Below are positions 1 to 5,592 of a stretch of DNA of 12,056 nucleotides, piece by piece. Made by a program: the position numbers and the translations under genes. The DNA comes from an uncultured Clostridia bacterium (lineage in GTDB: Bacteria; Bacillota; Clostridia; TANB77; CAG-508). The notes below the pieces were generated by a model. The model saw only the letters and a list, made by a program, of their open reading frames with translations, searched no databases and was not told the DNA's origin. The stretch lies in assembly GCA_949448405.1 (NCBI GenBank), contig CASTFX010000023.1, positions 1-12,056 of the forward strand. Reading direction: 5' to 3'. Each line of letters starts with the position of its first letter. Position 1 is the stretch's first letter.

Positions 1-631
1 CTTAATCCAAGAAGGGAACATGGGATTAATAAAGGCTGTAGAAAAATTTGATTATTCAAAAGGATACAAATTTAGTACTTACGCTACATGGTGGATAAGA
101 CAAGCAATAACAAGAGCAATAGCTGACCAAGCAAGAACTATAAGAATACCAGTTCATATGGTAGAAACTATAAATAAATTAATACGTACATCAAGACATT
201 TACTTCAAAGACTAGGACGCGAGCCTACCCCAGAAGAATTATCAGAAGAGCTTGAAATGCCTATAGAGAAGGTTATGGAAATACAAAAAATAGCACAGGA
301 TCCAGTTTCTCTTGAAACACCTATTGGAGAAGAAGATGACAGCCATTTAGGAGATTTTATCCCAGATGACGATTCACCAGCTCCACAAGATTCTGCAGCA
401 TATACATTACTTAAAGAGCAATTAGAAGATGTAATGAATACATTAACACCAAGAGAAGCAAAAGTTTTAAAACTTAGATTTGGTCTAGAGGATGGAAAAG
501 CAAGGACTCTTGAAGAAGTAGGTAGAGAGTTTGAAGTAACAAGAGAGAGAATAAGACAGATAGAAGCAAAGGCTTTAAGAAAACTTAGACATCCAAGTCG
601 TAGTAAAAAGCTTAGAGATTATATGAACTAA
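1..631 (+). CDS. rpoD: RNA polymerase primary sigma factor RpoD/SigA, C-terminal part (5' end outside window)
   Basis: Primary sigma-70 factor, which directs RNA polymerase to housekeeping promoters. The frame is open from base 2 (LIQEGNMGLIKAVEKF), so the ATG at 20 is an internal Met and the gene starts before the window. Visible parts are the end of region 2 with the -10 recognition and melting helix (YKFSTYATWWIRQAITRAI), region 3 (IRIPVHMVETINKL onward), and region 4.2, the -35 recognition helix-turn-helix (TLEEVGREFEVTRERIRQIE), ending in the typical RKLRHPSRSKKLRDYM tail. About 209 residues are visible. The C-terminal half is intact and matches the highly conserved Firmicute primary sigma factor. 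A small gene follows 22 bases later and probably shares its transcript. Identification is from conserved motifs and is nearly certain. Confidence 0.98.
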   Translation, partial: LIQEGNMGLIKAVEKFDYSKGYKFSTYATWWIRQAITRAIADQARTIRIPVHMVETINKLIRTSRHLLQRLGREPTPEELSEELEMPIEKVMEIQKIAQDPVSLETPIGEEDDSHLGDFIPDDDSPAPQDSAAYTLLKEQLEDVMNTLTPREAKVLKLRFGLEDGKARTLEEVGREFEVTRERIRQIEAKALRKLRHPSRSKKLRDYMN

Positions 632-653
632 GTTTATTAGAGGGGAGAATAAA

Positions 654-959
654 ATGGCACAAAGTAAGAAAAAAAGTAAAAAAGTACATTTATTATCTTA
701 TGACCCTATAGAAACTCCAGAAGAAATAATAGCCGCAGATAAAGATCAAAATAGAAGAGAAGCATTTCGAGAAACATATAAAAGGATTGCAAAGATAATA
801 CCAGGGTACTTCATGACTGAACAGAATAGGCGCAGAAAACCTACATCAGGTGGAGGAACTTCTTTCTCTCAAAAGATAAGTATTACACCAGAAAAGACAA
901 CACTGGAAACAAAAGAAGTAGTTAATGAAGAAAGACAAGAAGAGAAGGAAAGAGAATAA
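654..959 (+). CDS. Small charged protein of unknown function downstream of rpoD
   Basis: 101 residues. I do not recognise a family. A GGGGAGA ribosome binding site lies about 6 bases before the ATG. The start is Lys-rich (MAQSKKKSKK), the middle holds a basic helix-forming stretch (residues about 30-48), and the end is Glu/Lys-rich (EERQEEKERE). There is no signal peptide, membrane segment or cysteine motif, so a cytoplasmic and perhaps nucleic-acid-associated protein is possible; that is inference. It starts 22 bases after rpoD and ends just before a strong terminator, so it is probably the last gene of the rpoD operon. Confidence 0.75.
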   Translation: MAQSKKKSKKVHLLSYDPIETPEEIIAADKDQNRREAFRETYKRIAKIIPGYFMTEQNRRRKPTSGGGTSFSQKISITPEKTTLETKEVVNEERQEEKERE

Positions 960-964
960 AAATT

Positions 965-996
965 AAGACATGCTTTAGTATAAAGCATGTCTTTTT
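965..996 (+). terminator. Rho-independent terminator of the rpoD operon
   Basis: A perfect 13-bp stem (AAGACATGCTTTA 965-977 with TAAAGCATGTCTT 981-993) and a GTA loop, followed by T residues. It begins 6 bases after the stop codon of the upstream small gene. Confidence 0.93.
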
Positions 997-1041
997 GTAG
1001 AAAGAGTTTTCATAATTTTATAGCATTTTTTATAATTTATA

Positions 1042-1070
1042 TTGACAAATAGTATCTAATCCAGTATAAT
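1042..1070 (+). promoter_or_regulatory. Consensus sigma-A promoter of the tRNA-Met gene
   Basis: TTGACA (1042-1047), 17 bases, then TATAAT (1065-1070): a perfect match to the housekeeping consensus. The first tRNA base lies 17 bases after the -10 element. Confidence 0.92.
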
Positions 1071-1086
1071 ATTATTTAGTTTTTAT

Positions 1087-1163
1087 GGCGAAGTAGCTCA
1101 GTTGGCTAGAGCATCCGGTTCATACCCGGCAGGTCGAGAGTTCGAATCTCCCCTTCGCTACCA
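1087..1163 (+). tRNA. tRNA-Met (anticodon CAT), elongator type, CCA encoded
   Basis: The cloverleaf folds as follows: acceptor GGCGAAG (1087-1093) with CTTCGCT (1153-1159), D arm GCTC/GAGC, anticodon CAT at 1121-1123 in loop TTCATAC, T loop TTCGAAT, discriminator A, and encoded CCA (1161-1163). The acceptor starts with a G1-U72 wobble, as I recall for Bacillus elongator tRNA-Met. It lacks the unpaired C1-A72 of initiator tRNA, so I call it elongator Met. A lysidine-modified tRNA-Ile (CAT) is less likely from the arms. Two stem positions do not pair: U27-C43 in the anticodon stem and A50-C64 in the T stem. Confidence 0.93.
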
Positions 1164-1165
1164 AA

Positions 1166-1193
1166 AAAGAGTTAGTATGTACTAACTCTTTTT
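1166..1193 (+). terminator. Terminator after tRNA-Met, overlapping the end of the opposite small gene
   Basis: Stem AAAGAGTTAGT (1166-1176) with ACTAACTCTTT (1181-1191), loop ATGT, then T residues. The A tract on the left arm makes it potentially bidirectional. The stop codon of the minus-strand gene (1182-1184) lies in its right arm. Confidence 0.9.
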
Positions 1194-1346
1194 ATTTTTA
1201 CCCTTTTTTTCATTTGGTATTACAATTTTTTTTGTGTTATCATTAATCTTAGGTTTACTTACAGGAAGATGATTAGATACAGGCGAAATCTCTAAATCTT
1301 TACCATCTCCAGAAACAACTTTTATATTTTTCTTATCTTGTTTCAT
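1182..1346 (-). CDS. Short conserved-looking protein of unknown function (54 aa)
   Basis: 54 residues, starting MKQDKKNIKVVSGDGKDLEI and ending in a Lys-rich tail. The start is fixed by a CGGAGG ribosome binding site (1351-1356 on the top strand), 4 bases before the ATG. The core VVSGDGKDLEISPVSNHL reminds me of short, uncharacterised clostridial proteins with an SG.GK.L.ISPV..HL pattern; this is recollection and I could not search. There is no membrane segment. It is transcribed divergently from tyrS and converges on the tRNA-Met gene, sharing its terminator. A perfect 9-bp palindrome lies directly upstream and could be an operator. The good ribosome binding site, fully used terminator and sensible codons make me believe it is a real gene. 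Confidence 0.72.
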   Translation of the reverse strand: MKQDKKNIKVVSGDGKDLEISPVSNHLPVSKPKINDNTKKIVIPNEKKGKNKKS

Positions 1347-1359
1347 AAAACCTCCGTCT

Positions 1360-1378
1360 AAGTAATATTATATTACTT
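1360..1378. repeat. Perfect AT-rich palindrome upstream of the 54-aa gene
   Basis: AAGTAATAT, one T, then ATATTACTT: 9-bp arms around a single base. It lies 4 bases upstream of the CGGAGG site of the minus-strand gene, in the expected 5' leader or promoter region. It could be a repressor operator or a leader hairpin; chance is possible in such AT-rich DNA. Confidence 0.5.
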
Positions 1379-1401
1379 TTGTGTATTTATAATATAATAT
1401 T

Positions 1402-1430
1402 ATCATATGAAAAAATAAAATTCAAGCATT
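1402..1430 (-). promoter_or_regulatory. Possible promoter for the 54-aa gene
   Basis: On the minus strand, TTGAAT is followed after 17 bases by TAATAT, a moderate match to the sigma-A consensus. It is the best candidate seen between the divergent small gene and tyrS. Other AT-rich hexamers nearby could serve instead. Confidence 0.35.
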
Positions 1431-1464
1431 ATTTGCATATCAAGCATAAATTAAGGAACAACTA

Positions 1465-1493
1465 TTTACTTTTCAAGTAGAATGTGGTAAAAT
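1465..1493 (+). promoter_or_regulatory. tyrS promoter with extended -10
   Basis: TTTACT (1465-1470), 17 bases, TAAAAT (1488-1493), with an extended -10 TGG directly before it. The expected transcript starts near 1500, leaving a leader of only about 34 bases with no room for a T-box riboswitch, the usual regulator of many Firmicute tyrS genes. Confidence 0.75.
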
Positions 1494-1533
1494 ATGCAAA
1501 ATTGTATCATTAGTATTTTAAGGAGGGAATGAA

Positions 1534-2748
1534 ATGACAGATATAATAAAAGAACTAGAGGATAGAGGATATATAGAACAATTAACACATGAAAAAGAGT
1601 TAAGAGAAGTTTTTCAAAAAGAGAGTGTTAGATTTTATATAGGAATAGACCCAACAGCAGATAGTATGCATATAGGACATTTTGTGGCATTAATGGTTGC
1701 AGCAAGACTTCAAAAAGCTGGACATAGACCAATAATACTAATGGGTGGAGGAACAGCAACAATAGGAGATCCTTCAGGAAAAACAGATATGAGAAAGATG
1801 ATGACAAGAGAGACAATTGATAATAATGTACAATGCATAAAAAAACAGGCAGAAAGATTTGTTTCATTTGAAGGGGAGAATGCAGCAATAATAGTAAATA
1901 ACGCAGATTGGTTACTTGACTTAAATTATATAGATTTTATGAGAAAAATAGGAACTCTATTTTCTGTAAATAGAATGCTTTCAGCAGAGTGTTATAAAAC
2001 AAGACTAGAAACAGGTTTAACTTTTTTTGAAATGGGATATATGTTATTACAAAGTTATGATTTTCTATATCTACATGACAAATATGACTGTAAATTACAA
2101 ATTGGTGGAAATGATCAATGGTCAAATATAATTGGTGGAGTTGAACTTATTAGAAAAGTAGGCTCAGAAGATTCTTATGGATTAACATTTAGATTACTTA
2201 CAACAGCAGAAGGCAAAAAAATGGGAAAAACGGAAAAAGGTGCACTTTGGTTAAATCCTGAAAGAACATCTCCATATGAATTTTACCAATATTGGAGAAA
2301 TATAGGCGATACAGAAGTAGAAAAGGTTTTAAGACTTTTAACATTTTTACCTGATGAAGAAGTTGCAAGATTATCAGCACTAAAGGATGAAGAGATAAAT
2401 GAAGCAAAAAAAGTTGCAGCGTATGAGATAACAAAATTAATACATGGAGAAGAAGAGGCAAAGAAAGCGGAAGAGACTGCGAAAGCTTTGTTTGAAGGAA
2501 GCGGAAATCTTGAAAATATGCCTACAACAAAAATAGAAGATATAAATATAAGTTTAGTAGATGCTATTATAAAAGTAGAAATAGCACCATCAAAAGGACA
2601 AGCGAGAAAACTTATAGAACAAGGTGGAATTACATTAAATGATGAAAAAGTAACAGATATAAATTACAATTTATCTGAAAAAGACTTTTCAGAGGGGTAT
2701 GCGATAATTAAAAAAGGTAAAAAAGTATATCATAAATTAGAAATGTAA
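1534..2748 (+). CDS. tyrS: Tyrosyl-tRNA synthetase
   Basis: Class I aminoacyl-tRNA synthetase that charges tRNA-Tyr with tyrosine in the cytoplasm. 404 residues, close to the usual bacterial length. The Rossmann-fold HIGH signature is HIGH at residues 46-49. The second signature is KMGKT at 229-233, the KFGKT-like form of this TyrRS group. The tyrosine-binding region (FEMGYMLLQSYDF and GGNDQWSNI) is present. A C-terminal S4 RNA-binding domain covers about residues 338-404 (APSKGQARKLIEQGGITLND). The start follows AGGAGGGAATGAA with good spacing. It has its own promoter and is followed by a separate secG promoter, so it is probably monocistronic. It appears complete. Confidence 0.98.
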   Translation: MTDIIKELEDRGYIEQLTHEKELREVFQKESVRFYIGIDPTADSMHIGHFVALMVAARLQKAGHRPIILMGGGTATIGDPSGKTDMRKMMTRETIDNNVQCIKKQAERFVSFEGENAAIIVNNADWLLDLNYIDFMRKIGTLFSVNRMLSAECYKTRLETGLTFFEMGYMLLQSYDFLYLHDKYDCKLQIGGNDQWSNIIGGVELIRKVGSEDSYGLTFRLLTTAEGKKMGKTEKGALWLNPERTSPYEFYQYWRNIGDTEVEKVLRLLTFLPDEEVARLSALKDEEINEAKKVAAYEITKLIHGEEEAKKAEETAKALFEGSGNLENMPTTKIEDINISLVDAIIKVEIAPSKGQARKLIEQGGITLNDEKVTDINYNLSEKDFSEGYAIIKKGKKVYHKLEM

Positions 2749-2766
2749 AAAAATTTAACAAAATAA

Positions 2767-2795
2767 TTGCAATTCAAGAATAAATATGTTAAAAT
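2767..2795 (+). promoter_or_regulatory. secG promoter with extended -10
   Basis: TTGCAA (2767-2772), 17 bases, TAAAAT (2790-2795), preceded by TGT (extended -10). It lies 19 bases after the tyrS stop. Confidence 0.75.
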
Positions 2796-2843
2796 AAAAT
2801 CTGCATACAAGTTTTTGTATTAAGAAAGGATGATAATACTAAA

Positions 2844-3089
2844 ATGGAGATTATAAAAAATATATTAATGGTAGTATACGTAGTAGTTGCAGTTGCATTA
2901 ATAATATTATCATTAATTCAGTCCAAAGAGTCTTCAGGAGTAACTTCGACTGTTACAGGTTCAAGCACAAATAATTTCTACAACCAAAATAAAGGTAGAA
3001 CTAAAGAAGGCAGAATGAAAAAATGGACTATAATGCTAGGAGCAACATTTGCAGTTCTTGCAGTAGTACTCTCAATATTTTATATATAA
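2844..3089 (+). CDS. secG: Protein translocase subunit SecG
   Basis: Small membrane subunit of the SecYEG export channel. 81 residues, the normal SecG length. It has two transmembrane helices (about residues 5-24 and 60-80). The cytoplasmic loop between them carries the typical GVTSTVTGSSTNNFYNQNKGRT stretch in slightly varied form, followed by the basic GRMKK before helix 2. An AAAGGA ribosome binding site lies about 13 bases upstream, rather far. A terminator follows directly, so it seems to be transcribed alone, whereas in many clostridia secG precedes rnr and smpB. Confidence 0.94.
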   Translation: MEIIKNILMVVYVVVAVALIILSLIQSKESSGVTSTVTGSSTNNFYNQNKGRTKEGRMKKWTIMLGATFAVLAVVLSIFYI

Positions 3090-3094
3090 AAATT

Positions 3095-3118
3095 AGGAAC
3101 CTAAAAAGTTCCTTTTTT
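3095..3118 (+). terminator. secG terminator
   Basis: Stem AGGAAC (3095-3100) with GTTCCT (3108-3113), 7-base loop, then a run of T. Short but well formed, 5 bases after the secG stop. Confidence 0.8.
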
Positions 3119-3119
3119 C

Positions 3120-3145
3120 ATTGAATAGGGAATTTACTATTCAAT
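3120..3145. repeat. Inverted repeat ATTGAATAG / CTATTCAAT
   Basis: Perfect 9-bp arms (3120-3128 and 3137-3145) with an 8-base spacer and no T tract, so it is not an intrinsic terminator. It lies between the secG terminator and the Smr gene and could be an operator or a leader hairpin. Confidence 0.55.
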
Positions 3146-3220
3146 AAACTGAAAATGCAGGAGCAAGCATAGGTAGTATGAGTTATAAAGCCAATTTTGC
3201 TTTTGTGTAGGAGGGAATAT

Positions 3221-3490
3221 ATGCTTGACGATATGTTTATAACTGATGAAGAGCGAATAGTGTTAGACTTACATGATATGGAGAAACAAGAAGCCATGTT
3301 TTATTTAGAAAGGGCAATAGATACAGCAGAACCAAAAATAAAAGAAATAGTTGTGGTTCATGGGTATAGAAAAGGACAAGTTATAATGAATATGGTAAGA
3401 AAGGAATTTAAACATAAAAGGATAGACAGAAAGGAAATTCCATTTAACAAAGGGGTGACACTAATTTATTTAAAATCACAAAAGTACTGA
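3221..3490 (+). CDS. Stand-alone Smr (small MutS-related) domain protein
   Basis: 89 residues. The start is the ATG at 3221, because a strong AGGAGGG site lies at 3209-3215; an in-frame TTG at 3197 would place that site inside the gene. The sequence follows the Smr pattern: VLDLHDM near residue 17, a helix, then IVVVHGYRKGQVIMNMVRKEF and a final strand GVTLIYL. Smr domains of MutS2-like proteins bind or nick nucleic acids, and newer work links them to RNA cleavage on collided ribosomes. The first motif is LDLHD rather than the common LDLHG, and HGYRKG replaces HGkGtG, so activity is uncertain. It is the last recognisably host gene before the prophage, and its stop codon lies in the left arm of the following hairpin. 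Confidence 0.8.
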   Translation: MLDDMFITDEERIVLDLHDMEKQEAMFYLERAIDTAEPKIKEIVVVHGYRKGQVIMNMVRKEFKHKRIDRKEIPFNKGVTLIYLKSQKY

Positions 3491-3535
3491 AATATAAAGG
3501 AAAATAAGATTTTCGTGTTTCAGTACTTTTTATAG
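3480..3535 (+). terminator. Long-stem terminator after the Smr gene, probably bidirectional
   Basis: Perfect 13-bp stem AAAAGTACTGAAA (3480-3492) with TTTCAGTACTTTT (3518-3530), followed by further T. The 25-base loop holds its own 6-bp hairpin, GAAAAT (3500-3505) with ATTTTC (3509-3514). The left arm covers the Smr stop codon. A run of A on the left arm lets it also end transcripts arriving from the integrase on the other strand. Confidence 0.7.
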
Positions 3536-3536
3536 T

Positions 3537-3558
3537 TTGTTATTAACTTGTTATTAAC
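3537..3558. repeat. Two tandem 11-bp direct repeats beside the integrase gene (possible arm-type or attachment-site element)
   Basis: TTGTTATTAAC occurs twice back to back (3537-3547 and 3548-3558), exactly. It sits between the last host gene terminator and the 3' end of the integrase. Tyrosine integrases of this kind bind short direct repeats next to the attachment site, so these are good candidates for integrase or excisionase binding sites near the prophage end. The crossover core itself cannot be located because the other end of the prophage is outside the window. Confidence 0.5.
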
Positions 3559-3577
3559 CGCACAAGTTTTACTAGTT

Positions 3578-4885
3578 CTAAGACACGTTTTCTTTATTTT
3601 TAAATATACAAATTTTACCAGTTTCAAAAGTTACTAAATTAATAGCTTCAATTTTTTCTTCAAGAGAAACATGGTTATATACGTCACTAGCAACATTGCC
3701 ATTCTTATGACCTATGATAGAATTAATGATAGTTTGTTTGACGTTTAATTTCTGTAATTCTGTTTCTAGGGTGTGTCTGCCGCAATGAGCTGTTTTATCT
3801 ATCATTGTATACTTACCCTTAAACCTTTTATAACGTTTTAGGTAAACAGCGTATGATGCCCTTTTTCCATTTTTAGATATGAAAAGGAATTCACTGCTTT
3901 TATTATAGTATTTTTCTAGAATCGGCTTAATTTTTGGATGGATGGGAATAACTCTGTTAGTACCAGCTTCAGTTTTGAGTCCTGCTATAATATAATTCTT
4001 ATCTAAAAATACATTTTTTGTATATATAAAAAGCAATTCTTCAGCACGGCACCCCGTATATATCGCAAGTAATAATATGTCTCTGGCAAATTGCACACGG
4101 TAATCATTATCATTTATTTCCCATAAATACTTGATTTCTTCATAAGTGAATGGAGACCTAGAGTTATGATCAGCTGTTGGATATTTTAGAGCATCTGTAT
4201 ATTTTTTTTCTATTATATCTTCTGAATAAGCGTAGGTATCCATGTGCTTATATAGTTTAACCATTCCTATCTTTGTGTTTAGTTTGGCTGTTGGATTATT
4301 AACACATGCTTTAAAATCTGACAATCTTAATTCTCTATATATTTTGTCGTATAAAGGTGGAGATTGCTTAAAAGCAGTAATCATGTTTTCGGAGTTTTTT
4401 CGTCCAAATTTTCCCTCTGTCTTTACGTGATATTCTTTTTCTAGTTTCATTTCTTCTTTTGTTGGAAATGCACTTTCTTTTAATTCTTCAAAAACTTGCT
4501 TGAAAGTATAATTCTTTTTATCTTTTCTATGAATGCTAGCATTTTTTACACTAACAGGAACAAGAGGATAAGGGTTCTGAGGGAAAGATACTATCCTATT
4601 ATACTTATGCTCATAAACTTGTAGTGGTGTTGGGTTTGAGTGGTAGGTTTCTAAGTAAATTAATGCCTCAAGTTCAGTCTTAAATGTATCTAAATCTTAA
4701 TATATAGGTAGACCATTTATGTCTTTGCCAATAAGTATTCGAGCTGCATAAGGCTTATATCGGTTACTACCTAAAAATGCAACTGTACCCATTCCATTTG
4801 GTCTTTTTTTGTTTCTTCTTTCTTTTGGAATCTGTTTTAATAGGGTTTCTAAAAATTTTTTATCGATTTCAATCTTATCGTTCAT
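3578..4885 (-). pseudogene. int: Phage tyrosine integrase interrupted by one in-frame TAA stop
   Basis: Site-specific recombinase that inserts and excises the prophage. The start is the ATG at 4885 with an AGGAGG site at 4895-4900. Codons 1-62 encode an arm-DNA-binding domain (GMGTVAFLGSNRYKPYAARI). Codon 63 is TAA (4697-4699). The same frame then stays open to the TAG at 3578, through the family-typical FKTELEALIYLETY and NPTPLQVYE, and a catalytic domain with all expected residues in restored numbering: R280 (GCRAEELL), K304 (LKTEAG), H367xxR370 (HCGRH), H393 (IIGHKNG) and Y403 (DVYNHV). Thus a single base change separates this from an intact 435-codon gene. An ATG at 4450 could restart a 290-residue catalytic fragment, but its ribosome binding site is weak. 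Real decay or a sequencing error are both possible. Confidence 0.92.
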
Positions 4886-4923
4886 ATAAAAATACCTCCT
4901 AAACAAGTTTTTGGTGCTTGCAG

Positions 4924-4958
4924 AAGGTCTTTATTATATGTTATAATAAAAATACCTT
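4924..4958. repeat. Dyad overlapping the integrase promoter
   Basis: TTTATTATA (4930-4938) and TATAATAAA (4942-4950) pair perfectly around TGT. Outer arms AAGGT (4924-4928) and ACCTT (4954-4958) extend the dyad with a small internal asymmetry. The integrase -10 element lies inside it, so it could be an operator or an excisionase site. Confidence 0.5.
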
Positions 4959-4962
4959 ACAA
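4933..4962 (-). promoter_or_regulatory. Probable integrase promoter
   Basis: On the minus strand TTGTAA (top 4957-4962), 18 bases, TATAAT (top 4933-4938). It lies 47 bases upstream of the integrase ATG, behind the AGGAGG site. Confidence 0.6.
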
Positions 4963-4986
4963 GCGATTATCGTTTGTATTTCGTAG

Positions 4987-5026
4987 TAGATAATACACAA
5001 AGTTTGGCGATGGAGTGTATTATCTA
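4987..5026. repeat. Perfect 12-bp inverted repeat between the integrase and the 178-aa gene
   Basis: TAGATAATACAC (4987-4998) and GTGTATTATCTA (5015-5026) with a 16-base spacer. A T-rich run (ATTTTTATG) follows on the + strand, but no + strand gene leads into it. For transcripts of the repressor operon on the minus strand it forms a strong hairpin 14 bases past the stop of the 178-aa gene, without a T tract. It may end or stabilise that transcript, or be a protein-binding dyad. Confidence 0.65.
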
Positions 5027-5039
5027 TTTTTATGTTTGT

Positions 5040-5576
5040 TTAATTATTATGAGTAATCAAATCTAACATTGATATTATCTTTTGAGCTTGATTGTAAGCT
5101 TCCTTATATTCATTACTTCCAACTTTAGTTGATTTAGTGATTAGAGGTATCATAATACAAGGACAATCAAAATCATTTACATTTAATTTTATAATCATGG
5201 ATTCTATAATTTTTTTGGTTTTCTTTTTCCCTATAATTCCACCCATAGCACCAGCAGCATAACTTCCAGTTAATGCTGTCGCTGCTAGAGCTAATCCAGT
5301 GCCTCCTGAAGTAATAGTTGAATTATCTTCTAATAATTCAAAACTATGCAAATCAGAAAAACTATATATCTTTTCTTTAGTAAATTTTAATGCTTTGTCT
5401 AGAACGGTAGACATACCGCATGTAGAAATTGCCATAGCAGTTTTTACCAAGCCGCTCTTTTTCTTTTGAAAAGCATCACTACTTTGACCTTTCACTTTAA
5501 ACGTTTTGTTAATACTATCTACTTGTAAACAATCTAACTTTTGAGTTGCTTTGAATTTCATTATATCTTCTTCCAT
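5040..5576 (-). CDS. Prophage lysogeny-module protein with glycine-rich segment, function unknown
   Basis: 178 residues. The start is the ATG at 5576 behind AAGGAGA; a second ATG five codons later is possible. The middle reads as a beta-rich piece (IYSFSDLHSFELLEDNSTIT), then a Gly/Ala-rich, glycine-zipper-like stretch (LALAATALTGSYAAGAMGG), a basic GKKKTKK, and a C-terminal part with a strand (MIIKLNVNDFDCPCIMIPLI) and a helix. I recall similar phage and Firmicute proteins in which this layout precedes a short SHOCT domain; no SHOCT domain is present here, and I could not search. The gene lies 16 bases after the repressor on the same strand, so it is probably expressed in the lysogen. Superinfection exclusion or another lysogen trait would fit the position but is inference. 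Confidence 0.8.
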   Translation of the reverse strand: MEEDIMKFKATQKLDCLQVDSINKTFKVKGQSSDAFQKKKSGLVKTAMAISTCGMSTVLDKALKFTKEKIYSFSDLHSFELLEDNSTITSGGTGLALAATALTGSYAAGAMGGIIGKKKTKKIIESMIIKLNVNDFDCPCIMIPLITKSTKVGSNEYKEAYNQAQKIISMLDLITHNN

Positions 5577-5592
5577 AATTTAAATTCTCCTT

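Noticed and set aside
20..22. ATG at 20 as the start of rpoD
   Set aside because: The frame is open upstream to the window edge and encodes the conserved LIQEGN before this Met, so it is internal.
1494..1533. T-box riboswitch in front of tyrS
   Set aside because: The leader after the promoter is only about 34 bases, with no specifier stem, T-box sequence or terminator.
3197..3220. TTG start for the Smr gene
   Set aside because: It would place the strong AGGAGGG ribosome binding site inside the gene; the ATG at 3221 fits that site.
3537..3558. Tandem repeat as a CRISPR array
   Set aside because: Only two 11-bp units with no spacers between them.
4697..4699. TAA read as an amino acid (alternative genetic code)
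   Set aside because: rpoD, tyrS, the ATPase and many others end normally in TAA, and phage recoding usually concerns TAG or TGA.
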